Below, one piece after another: positions 19,323 to 27,429 of a stretch of DNA of 64,000 nucleotides; the first letter of the stretch is position 1, and each line of letters starts with the position of its first letter. The stretch is from an uncultured Acetatifactor sp. GTDB lineage: Bacteria > Bacillota > Clostridia > Lachnospirales > Lachnospiraceae. The stretch spans positions 1 to 64,000 of the forward strand of contig CAJUAB010000013.1 of assembly GCA_910583845.1 (NCBI GenBank). The letters run 5' to 3'. Below the pieces are notes generated by a model that searched no databases, was not told the DNA's origin, and saw only the letters and a program-made list of their open reading frames with translations. The translations under genes and the position numbers were made by a program.

Positions 19323-21068
19323 ATGATGGAAGGACCCAGAGCACCAAAGGACCCGACAAAGAAGAGAAAGAGTTTTTATATCATGCGGGGGAAGAACGTG
19401 GCAGGCTCGCCCCAGGCGGACGGCAGGGGGATTCAGTTCCTGTATATGAACGATGGCAGAATGATCAGCAGCGCCAGGCTGGTGGGCGGCATTACGGACG
19501 AGGAAATGCTCAAACTCCTGGAGACCACAGAGGGCTTCCGGCGGCTGGTACACAGCATCGGGGTTACTGTGGAGGCGCAGGACCGGGAAATGGTGACCGA
19601 TTTCTGCCTCCAGATGTATGGTCACCGGGACATATACGGATCGGGAACCACACTGCGGATGCCTGTGCAGGCCAACGGCATGGAGCATATTCTGGAACTG
19701 GAGAGCTGTGACTGGTCAGAGGACGACAACATTCCCGGTCAGATCCGGTTTGAGTTTCCACAGGCGGCAACGCTGGCCACAGTGGCGGTACGCTTTTACC
19801 TCCAGGACGGTTTTGACGCGCCGGAGGTGACGGAGGAGGAAGCGGTGGACTTCGCTTCCCCCGGATATCTGCGGATGGTGGAAAAATCCCTGGTGCAGAC
19901 GGGCAACAACGCCCGGCTTAAGAAAGCCATCGACAAAGCCCGCCGGGGGGAGGATGTGACCATCGCCTTTATCGGCGGTTCCATCACCCAGGGGGCGGGA
20001 GCGATCCCCATCCATACCGAGTGCTATGCCTATAAGACCTATAAGGGCTTCTGTGAGCTTTTCGGCGGTCCGGACAGCGGGGAAAAGATGCCGGAGAACA
20101 TCCATTATATAAAAGCCGGGGTGGGAGGCACTCCCTCCGAGCTGGGCATGATCCGGTATGAACGGGATGTACTGCGGGAAGGCAGCGTGGTTCCTGACGT
20201 GGTAGTGGTGGAGTTTGCCGTCAATGACGAGGGGGACGAGACCAAGGGGGAATGTTATGATTCCCTGGTGCGGAAGATCTTGAGCGATGGGAACCGCCCG
20301 GCAGTGATTCTGCTGTTTGCGGTATTTGCCAATGATTTTAACCTGCAGGAACGTCTGTCCCCGGTGGGCAGGGCCTATCATCTGCCCATGGTCAGCACCC
20401 GGGACGCCGTGCTGGAACAGTTCTATCAAAAGCCCGGCAGCGGCAGAGTGGTCAGCAAGAATCAGTTTTTCTATGATTCCTACCATCCCACCAATGTGGG
20501 GCACACTGTCATGGCGGACGGTATTCTGCATCTGCTGCGGGTGGTGGACGGCCAGGAGGCGGATGAGGATACACTGTGCCTGGAAGAGACGGCTCCCCCC
20601 ATCGGCGGCGCCTTTGAGAAGGTAAGGCTGCTGGACCGCAGGCATTCCGCAGGGCAGCAGGGGGAGCCCGCCGCAGTGATCGACTGTGGCAGCTTTTCCC
20701 ATGAGGACACGGAGCTGCAGGCGGTGGAGATGGATATGGACCTGACGGGGACTTCGGAATTTCCGGACAACTGGATGTACCGGGGGGCTGAGACAGCGGG
20801 AGAGCGCAGACCCTTTGTCATGGATATCACCTGCGAGAGTCTGCTGCTGGTATCCAAAGACAGCGCCTCCAATCAGACAGGATGCGCCGAGGTGTGGGTG
20901 GACGGAGAGAAAGTGCTCTGCGCGGACCCTCATGTCAACGGCTGGACCCACTGCAACGCCCAGATCTGTTTTAAGGGCAGAGAGAGAAAGCGGTATCACG
21001 TGGAAGTGAAGATGGCCCCGGGCATGGAGGACAAGGATTTCACGATACTGGGATTTGGGGTAGTATAG
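19323..21068 (+). CDS. SGNH/GDSL esterase, probable acetyl-xylo-oligosaccharide esterase
   Basis: 581 residues. An N-terminal beta-sandwich (about 1-195) precedes an SGNH hydrolase core: block I FIGGSITQG with Ser220, block II GVGGTPSELG, block III with VEFAVND, and block V Asp385-x-x-His388 (YDSYHP). About 170 further beta-rich residues follow. The jelly-roll plus SGNH layout recalls CE2-type esterases. No signal peptide, so it should remove acetyl groups from imported oligosaccharides. AGGAGG at 19312-19317 supports the ATG at 19323 or its immediate neighbour at 19326. It is 46 bases after GH8 and 55 before GH115. Confidence 0.75.
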   Translation: MMEGPRAPKDPTKKRKSFYIMRGKNVAGSPQADGRGIQFLYMNDGRMISSARLVGGITDEEMLKLLETTEGFRRLVHSIGVTVEAQDREMVTDFCLQMYGHRDIYGSGTTLRMPVQANGMEHILELESCDWSEDDNIPGQIRFEFPQAATLATVAVRFYLQDGFDAPEVTEEEAVDFASPGYLRMVEKSLVQTGNNARLKKAIDKARRGEDVTIAFIGGSITQGAGAIPIHTECYAYKTYKGFCELFGGPDSGEKMPENIHYIKAGVGGTPSELGMIRYERDVLREGSVVPDVVVVEFAVNDEGDETKGECYDSLVRKILSDGNRPAVILLFAVFANDFNLQERLSPVGRAYHLPMVSTRDAVLEQFYQKPGSGRVVSKNQFFYDSYHPTNVGHTVMADGILHLLRVVDGQEADEDTLCLEETAPPIGGAFEKVRLLDRRHSAGQQGEPAAVIDCGSFSHEDTELQAVEMDMDLTGTSEFPDNWMYRGAETAGERRPFVMDITCESLLLVSKDSASNQTGCAEVWVDGEKVLCADPHVNGWTHCNAQICFKGRERKRYHVEVKMAPGMEDKDFTILGFGVV

Positions 21069-21123
21069 AGCGGGGTTTCGCAGGAAAATATGGGTGAGAT
21101 GAGCAAAACGGGAGGACATGGAC

Positions 21124-24039
21124 ATGAGACTGGTATATGACGGGCAGGCAGTTCCGCTGCTGGTGGAAGACAGTGCCTTTGAGGGAGTAAAAAGAACAGC
21201 GGGCAAGGTGGCGGAGGATATCCGTAAGGTTACGGGCCATAAGCCGCAGATCCTGAGCGGGGGGCAGGCGCACCGGACCCCCGTGGTTCTGTGCGCCACA
21301 GTGGGAAAGAGCCCGATGCTGGAGGAACTGGAGCAGGAGGGGCTGGCGGATCTCTCCCAGGTCAGAGGGAAGCGGGAAGTGTACCTGATCCGGAAGATCC
21401 GGGGATCGCGATTGTGTCAGGGGGAGATGCTGCTGATTTGTGGCAGTGACAAGCGGGGTACGATCTACGGCATGTTTGCCCTGTCGGAATACATAGGCGT
21501 ATCGCCTCTTTGCTTCTGGGGAGATGTGGACCCCGCTTTCAATCCGGATCAGGAGATTGGCGATGACATCCAGACTCTGTCCAGGGAACCCAGTGTGCGC
21601 TACCGGGGATTTTTCATAAATGATGAGTGGCCCTGCTTCGGCAACTGGACCTGCGATCACTTCGGCGGTTTCAACGCGGATGCCTATGAGCATGTGTTTG
21701 AGCTTCTGCTCCGGCTGAAGGGCAACTATCTGTGGCCGGCCATGTGGAGCGCTTCCTTCCCCATTGACGGACCCGGCAGCGCCAACGAGGAACTGGCGGA
21801 CATCTATGGCGTGGTCATGGGATATTCCCACCATGAGCCCTGCCTGCGGGCCAGCGAGGAGTGGGATAAGGTCAGAGGACCGGAGACGCCCTACGGCAAC
21901 GAGTGGAATTTCTACACCAATGAGCAGGGGCTTCTGCGCTATTGGGAGGAGGCCCTTAAGCGCAGCGGCAAATACGAGAATCTGATCACCATCGGCATGC
22001 GGGGGGAGAGGGACACCTCCATGCTGGGAGAGCAGTCCACCGTGGAAGAAAACGTGAATCTGCTGAAAGATATCATCCGCAAGCAGAGGGCGCTGATCGC
22101 GGAAAATGTCCACAGACAGGAGGTGCCCCAGCTTCTGGCCCTGTACAAGGAAGTGGAGGCGTATTTCTACGGGGACGAGAACGTACAGGGACTCAAGGAC
22201 TGGGAGGAGCTGGACGGCGTGATCTGTATGCTCTGCGAGGACAATTTCGGGCAGATGCGCACCCTGCCCGCTCCCCAGGTCCGTGACCGCAAGGGCGGGT
22301 GGGGCATGTATTACCACTTTGACTATCACGGAGGCCCCGTCTCCTACGAATGGGTGGATTCCACCCCTATGGCCAAGACCTGGGAGCAGATGTGCATGGC
22401 CTATGAGTACGGCATCCGGGACGCCTGGATCGTCAATGTGGGTGACCTGAAATTTCATGAGGTGCCCTTGAGTTATTTTCTGGCGCTTGCCTATGATTAT
22501 GACAGATGGGGCTATGGCAACAGGGACAGCTACCGGGAGTATACCAGAGAGTGGACACGGAGGACTTTCCCCCGGGCTTCGGAGAGTCTGCAGGAGCAGA
22601 TCGGCCGGGTACTCACGGAATATATCGACCTGAACGCGCTGCGCAGGCCCGAGGCTCTGAATGAAACCATATATCACCCCTGCCATTACAGGGAGGCGGA
22701 CAGGGTGCTTGAGCGGGCGGAGGCGCTGGAGACGCTGTCCTGTGAGGTCATGGAACAGCTCTGTGACAGGGAGAGGGATGCCTACTACAGCATGATCCAT
22801 TTTTCTGCCATGGCCAGTATGAATCTGCTGAAAATGCATCTCTATGCGGGAAAGAACAATCACTATGCCCGCCAGGGGAGACCTGTGGCAAACAGATACG
22901 GCGATTTGTCCCTGGCCTGCGCGCAGGAGGATATCCGTCTGAAAGAGGAGATGGCGACCTTTAGGGGGGGCAAGTGGAAGGGTATGGAGATGGCCCAGCA
23001 CATCGGCTTTACCAAGTGGAATGAGGACGGATACCGTTATCCTCTGATCAGCAGGGTACATCCGGTACACAGACCCCGGATGAGTGTCTCCCGGGCGGAT
23101 GAGGAGCAGATCGGCGTGAAGAACTACGGCGCGCCCCAGGTAATCCGGGTGCGGGATTTCTGTTACGCGGGCGCGGAGCCGGTGGATATTGAGATCGCGA
23201 ATGACGGCGTGGGAAGTTTCGACTATCGGATCGTGGTGGAACAGCGGGAGGCGGGCTTGCCGGGATGGCTGAAGGTCTCTTCCCCGGAGGGAGAAATGGG
23301 AAGAGAGCTGGAAGGCGATTGCCGGGAACTGTCCGTGGTGACGCTGCGCTGTGACGAGGCCGCTCTTCCCGGGGAGGCGCAGACCGTGCGCCTTCTGGTG
23401 CAGGGGGACGATACCACGGTGGCGGTGGAGGTGACGGGACAGCGCCAGAGCACGGAGGGCATTTCCCCGGGAACCTATCTGGAGCGCGAGGGCATGATTG
23501 TCATGGACGCCGCAGGTTATATCCGGAAACACGACACGGCCAGGGGCGCTTATCAGCTCATCGAAGGATACGGCAAGTATGGCAGAGGCGTAAAGGTATT
23601 TCCCAGCACGGCGGTATTTACAGAGGGAGATGAGAGACCGTCCCTGACATGGCAGTTCCTGATTCCGGAGACGGGGGAATACCAGGTGGATCTGCTGGTG
23701 GCTCCCACCAACTCGGTGGTGAGCAGGCAGGGCATGTATGTGCTGGTGGACAACGGCTGCGGGGAGAAGCACAGGGTGGAGATTACGGCCCCGGATTTCC
23801 GCGCGGGGGAGAGCAGCGATCCCCGCTGGGCGCGGGGAGTGCTGAACCAGATCCGCGTGTGCGGCACAAGGATTCCCTTTGAGGCCGGACAGCGGCAGCT
23901 GACGGTGGAAGCGCTGGAAGCCGGAGTGGTGCTGGAGCAGATCCGGATATACAGCCCCCAGGCGCAGGCGCGGCAGTCCTATCTGGGCCCCCGGGAATCT
24001 TACCGGGTTATGTCCGGGCAGAGTCTGAGCGGTGACTGA
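21124..24039 (+). CDS. GH115 alpha-(4-O-methyl)-glucuronidase
   Basis: 971 residues, the full length of the family. The N-terminal domain (about 1-160) leads into the catalytic barrel, with family-typical stretches RYRGFFINDEWPCF, GNYLWPAMWSASF and IGMRGERDTSM. Residues about 770-965 form the GH115 C-terminal beta domain. It removes (methyl-)glucuronic acid from xylan or xylo-oligosaccharides, including internal residues. No signal peptide. GGAGG at 21111-21115 is only two bases from the ATG at 21118 but eight from that at 21124, so the second is chosen. The neighbouring exo-oligoxylanase and esterase complete a glucuronoxylan-oligomer pathway. Confidence 0.9.
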   Translation: MRLVYDGQAVPLLVEDSAFEGVKRTAGKVAEDIRKVTGHKPQILSGGQAHRTPVVLCATVGKSPMLEELEQEGLADLSQVRGKREVYLIRKIRGSRLCQGEMLLICGSDKRGTIYGMFALSEYIGVSPLCFWGDVDPAFNPDQEIGDDIQTLSREPSVRYRGFFINDEWPCFGNWTCDHFGGFNADAYEHVFELLLRLKGNYLWPAMWSASFPIDGPGSANEELADIYGVVMGYSHHEPCLRASEEWDKVRGPETPYGNEWNFYTNEQGLLRYWEEALKRSGKYENLITIGMRGERDTSMLGEQSTVEENVNLLKDIIRKQRALIAENVHRQEVPQLLALYKEVEAYFYGDENVQGLKDWEELDGVICMLCEDNFGQMRTLPAPQVRDRKGGWGMYYHFDYHGGPVSYEWVDSTPMAKTWEQMCMAYEYGIRDAWIVNVGDLKFHEVPLSYFLALAYDYDRWGYGNRDSYREYTREWTRRTFPRASESLQEQIGRVLTEYIDLNALRRPEALNETIYHPCHYREADRVLERAEALETLSCEVMEQLCDRERDAYYSMIHFSAMASMNLLKMHLYAGKNNHYARQGRPVANRYGDLSLACAQEDIRLKEEMATFRGGKWKGMEMAQHIGFTKWNEDGYRYPLISRVHPVHRPRMSVSRADEEQIGVKNYGAPQVIRVRDFCYAGAEPVDIEIANDGVGSFDYRIVVEQREAGLPGWLKVSSPEGEMGRELEGDCRELSVVTLRCDEAALPGEAQTVRLLVQGDDTTVAVEVTGQRQSTEGISPGTYLEREGMIVMDAAGYIRKHDTARGAYQLIEGYGKYGRGVKVFPSTAVFTEGDERPSLTWQFLIPETGEYQVDLLVAPTNSVVSRQGMYVLVDNGCGEKHRVEITAPDFRAGESSDPRWARGVLNQIRVCGTRIPFEAGQRQLTVEALEAGVVLEQIRIYSPQAQARQSYLGPRESYRVMSGQSLSGD

Positions 24040-24088
24040 GCAGGAGCCGTCAGAAGACAGCACCAATATGAATAAGGAAGAGTGCATC

Positions 24089-25201
24089 ATGGAAAAGAGG
24101 AGCGGGAAAAACAGAACAGTGCGATATCTGGCGCTGGCCGGGCTGTGTATACTGACGGTGAGCGGCTGCGCGCAGACCCCAAATGACGGGCAGGACGTCA
24201 TCGTGGTGGAACAGGAAGCGGAACCTGTGGCTTATGACATGGCGGTGGTCATGCTGGGGGATGTGCGGAAAACCCAGCAGATCAGATGCACTTACCAACA
24301 GCTGAACGATGAGAGCCTGAGTTTTGGGATCAGCGGGCTGTCCGTGAAAAAGGTGTATGTGCAGGAGGGGGATGTGGTGGAAAAAGGGCAGGTCCTGGCG
24401 GAACTCTCCGGAGCCAGCCGACAGGAGGACATAGCCCGTCTGGAATACCAGATTGCCAGAAATCAGCTGCAGATGGACTATGTCCAGATCAACGAGGACT
24501 ATGAGATATCCACCCTGTGGCTGAATTACCTGTACCAGAGCAGCCAGTCCGACTCGGACAGGGAGCGGCTGGACGAGGGCGTGGCCCAGGTACAGCAGAA
24601 TTATTCCTATGCGAGGGAAGACTATCAGGATGCTATGAATCTGGATCTGTTGCAGCTGGAGCAGATCCGGCAGGAGGAGAGGGCCAGCCGTCTGGTGGCG
24701 GGAATGTCCGGCACGGTGTCCCATATCAAGGAGAGGCTGGAGGGCTCCACCTCCGTGCGGGGGGAGGAGGTCCTGACCATCATTGACGGTTCGGAGTGCC
24801 TGTTCACCACCGAGACTCCGGAGTATGCCTCCTGTTTCCGGGAGGGGGAAGAGGTCGATATGCAGATCACTTCCGGTTCCGGCGCGGGAGAATATACCCT
24901 GCTTCCTCACGAGATGGAACAGTGGGGGGAGCGGCAGATGTTTTCTCTGGCCGGGGGCGGAGAGAACGCCACTATTGAAGTGGGGACCGCGGGCACCATT
25001 GTGGCGGTGGTGGATCAGCGCAGCCAGGTGTTGTGTGTGCCGACGGAGGCAGTCCACAGCGCGGATGGCAGAGACTATGTCTATGTGCTGGGGGACGATC
25101 AGATGCGGGAGGTCAAATGGATTGAGACCGGCCTGCACGGGGACAGCTCGGTGGAAGTGCTGTCTGGATTAACAGAGGGAGAGAGGGTCATACTGCGATG
25201 A
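24089..25201 (+). CDS. Membrane-fusion (MacA/HlyD-like) adaptor lipoprotein 1
   Basis: 370 residues with a lipobox at LTVSGC (Cys27). The VEKGQVLAELSGASRQEDIARLE pattern is the first half of a biotinyl-lipoyl domain. A coiled-coil hairpin of about 80 residues follows, then the second lipoyl half (AGMSGTVSHIKERLEG) and beta-barrel domains with the DGRDYVYVLGDDQMREVKWIETG ending typical of efflux adaptors. It should sit on the outer face of the membrane and work with the FtsX-type permease downstream. The ATG at 24089 follows AAGGAAG; a less likely ATG lies at 24068. Its last four bases overlap the next gene, indicating translational coupling. Confidence 0.8.
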   Translation: MEKRSGKNRTVRYLALAGLCILTVSGCAQTPNDGQDVIVVEQEAEPVAYDMAVVMLGDVRKTQQIRCTYQQLNDESLSFGISGLSVKKVYVQEGDVVEKGQVLAELSGASRQEDIARLEYQIARNQLQMDYVQINEDYEISTLWLNYLYQSSQSDSDRERLDEGVAQVQQNYSYAREDYQDAMNLDLLQLEQIRQEERASRLVAGMSGTVSHIKERLEGSTSVRGEEVLTIIDGSECLFTTETPEYASCFREGEEVDMQITSGSGAGEYTLLPHEMEQWGERQMFSLAGGGENATIEVGTAGTIVAVVDQRSQVLCVPTEAVHSADGRDYVYVLGDDQMREVKWIETGLHGDSSVEVLSGLTEGERVILR

Positions 25202-27429
25202 AGGGACGAAGGCTTTTGGGGCTGGCCATGACCGGCTTTCTGGCGGTGGCCGCGGCGGGATGCGGGGAGGCGCCGCAGCAGGCGGCCGCGGCAGAGGAGG
25301 TGCAGCTGCTGGAGCCCGTGGGACTCACCGGCAGCGGAGAGGCGGCGGCATACCGCAATCTGTATGACGCGGAGGTATATTCTGCCATTGTAGTGCCCTA
25401 TGTGGAAGAATATGCTTTTGAGGAGGAAGTGGAACTGGACACATTCCGCGCGTATCCCGGGGAAGCGGTGAGCAGGGGAGAGGCGCTGGTCTGTTCCAGC
25501 ACACAGAATCTGGATAAACAGATCGAGGAGCTGGAGAAGAAGATCCAGGATATGGAGACGGAGTTTGCCGAGTATGAGCTACAGGTCAGAGAGGATCTGG
25601 AAAAGCCCCGGGAGGAAGTGAAGGGGCTGGCGGGTGTAGTGGAAAACCTGGAGAAGCATAAGCCGCAGGAGTACCTGGCCGCGCCGCCCGCGAGTGTCAG
25701 CGGCTCAGACGCGGAGGACCCGGACCAGCCCGGCGATGACGGGGAGGAGGGCGGAGCCCCGGACGGGGAAAAGCCCGATGAACCGGTTCCCAATCCGGCC
25801 TATCAGGAATGGGAGAAGGAATATGACTACTGGAACGGCCGATACCGGATCACGGATCACAGTGTCAATACGACGCTTTTGCAGCTGGAACAGAAGACGG
25901 CTCTGTATGAACTGGATCATGCCTACGCCCTACAGCAGCTGGCCTTTTTGCAGGAGAAAAAGAATGATGTGACCATCCATGCCCACATGGCGGGAAATGT
26001 GGTGGCCGTGTCCGAATACGGTTATGGAGACGGTATTCCGGGTGAAATGCCCATCGTGGCTGTGGGGGATCTGGAACGGAAGATCCTGAAATGTGACTAT
26101 ATCAACAGGAAAACCGCGGCGGCGGCGGAGGACATTTACGCGGTGATCGACGGCCGGCGCTGCGAGGTGGAATATGTGCCCATAGAGAGCGAAGAGTATA
26201 CGCGGCTGACAACCCAAGGGGAGGATGTGTATTCCACTCTGTATCTGAAGGGGGAGGCGGAGAACGTCAGCGTGGGCGACTATGTGGCGGTGGTGGTGAT
26301 CAGACAGAGGCGGGAGCATGCGCTGTCCGTACCTGCGGAGGCTGTTCACAAAGATGAGTCCGGCAGCTATGTGTACATACTGGACGGTGACAAAAATGTG
26401 TATACCTCTGTGCGCGCCGGTATGAGTGACGGCGTGTACACGGAGATCCTTTCCGGGATAGGAGAGGGCGATGTGGTGAGACTGGACCAGGGACGTCAGT
26501 ATGGAGACCAGCAGGTGGAGGTGGAGATGGGGAGTTTCCACAGTGACTACTCCGCAAGCGGATATATGATCTATCCCTCCGGCGTGGTGGTACAGAATCC
26601 CATCGCTCACGGCACGGTGTACTTTCAGGAATTTCAGACCTCCCTGTATCAGCATGTGGAGAAGGGAGACGTGATCGCCACCGTGCGGGTGGCGGCGGAT
26701 GAGATCGGCATGCAGCGGCTGACGTTGCAGCTGCAGAGGGAGATGGAGAGAGTACAGGATCTTGTGGATCAGGGGGAAGAGAAGAATGAGAAAGCCATCG
26801 AGAGCCGTATGAAGACCATCGCAAAGTTACAGGAGCAGATCGCGGAGCTTTCTCAGGATTACCAGACCACGGCCATACGGGCCAGTCAGAGCGGCATCGT
26901 CATATGGATGGAGGATTTGAAAAAAGAGGATATTCTGCAAAAGGACCGGTATCTGATCGAGATCGCGGATGAAAATACCTGTTATGTGGCGCTGGAAAAT
27001 GAGGGAAATGTGCTTTCCTACGGCAATCAGGTCACGGTGACTTACCAGAATCTTACGGGGGAGGAGCGCACCGTTCCCGGCGTGGTGGCCAATGTGAACG
27101 GACTGGCGGTCAGCAAGTCCCTGCAGTCGGAATATGCTTATATTCTGTTGCCGCCGGAATACATCGGGGATATGTCCCTGGGTTCGGAGGGTTTTGGCGG
27201 CTGGTGGAACAGGGCCCGGTTCGGCGTGGAGGCCCGGCTGCGGGAGATGGAGCATGTGCTGGTGGTTCCCAGGCGCGCCGTGCGGGAGATCAACGGACAG
27301 ACTTATGTAAATGTAGTGGAGGCGGACGGCAGTATTGTGCGCCGCAGCTTTGTGGCGGGCGGGTATGACAAGAACAGTTACTGGGTGGCCGAGGGACTGA
27401 CGGAAGGAATGGTATTATGCTTGGAGTAA
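25198..27429 (+). CDS. Membrane-fusion adaptor lipoprotein 2, with two adaptor modules
   Basis: 743 residues with a lipobox ending at Cys22 (AAAGC), about twice the usual adaptor length. Module 1 has an AYPGEAVSRGEAL lipoyl half, a long Glu-rich coiled coil with a Pro/Asp/Gly-rich insert (about 155-200), a second lipoyl half (IHAHMAGNVVAVSE) and barrel domains to about 430. Module 2 starts at about 440 and repeats the plan: VEKGDVIATVRV, coiled coil, IRASQSGIVIWMED, barrel, and NGQTYVNVVEADGSIVRRSF. The start overlaps the upstream stop (ATGA). The final 13 bases overlap the permease gene. An internal duplication or fusion is the simplest reading. Confidence 0.75.
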   Translation: MKGRRLLGLAMTGFLAVAAAGCGEAPQQAAAAEEVQLLEPVGLTGSGEAAAYRNLYDAEVYSAIVVPYVEEYAFEEEVELDTFRAYPGEAVSRGEALVCSSTQNLDKQIEELEKKIQDMETEFAEYELQVREDLEKPREEVKGLAGVVENLEKHKPQEYLAAPPASVSGSDAEDPDQPGDDGEEGGAPDGEKPDEPVPNPAYQEWEKEYDYWNGRYRITDHSVNTTLLQLEQKTALYELDHAYALQQLAFLQEKKNDVTIHAHMAGNVVAVSEYGYGDGIPGEMPIVAVGDLERKILKCDYINRKTAAAAEDIYAVIDGRRCEVEYVPIESEEYTRLTTQGEDVYSTLYLKGEAENVSVGDYVAVVVIRQRREHALSVPAEAVHKDESGSYVYILDGDKNVYTSVRAGMSDGVYTEILSGIGEGDVVRLDQGRQYGDQQVEVEMGSFHSDYSASGYMIYPSGVVVQNPIAHGTVYFQEFQTSLYQHVEKGDVIATVRVAADEIGMQRLTLQLQREMERVQDLVDQGEEKNEKAIESRMKTIAKLQEQIAELSQDYQTTAIRASQSGIVIWMEDLKKEDILQKDRYLIEIADENTCYVALENEGNVLSYGNQVTVTYQNLTGEERTVPGVVANVNGLAVSKSLQSEYAYILLPPEYIGDMSLGSEGFGGWWNRARFGVEARLREMEHVLVVPRRAVREINGQTYVNVVEADGSIVRRSFVAGGYDKNSYWVAEGLTEGMVLCLE

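Noticed and set aside
21040..24201. 1053-codon frame on the minus strand
   Set aside because: It is the antisense shadow of the GH115 gene, created by the GC-rich third codon positions. It has no family-like motifs and no ribosome site.
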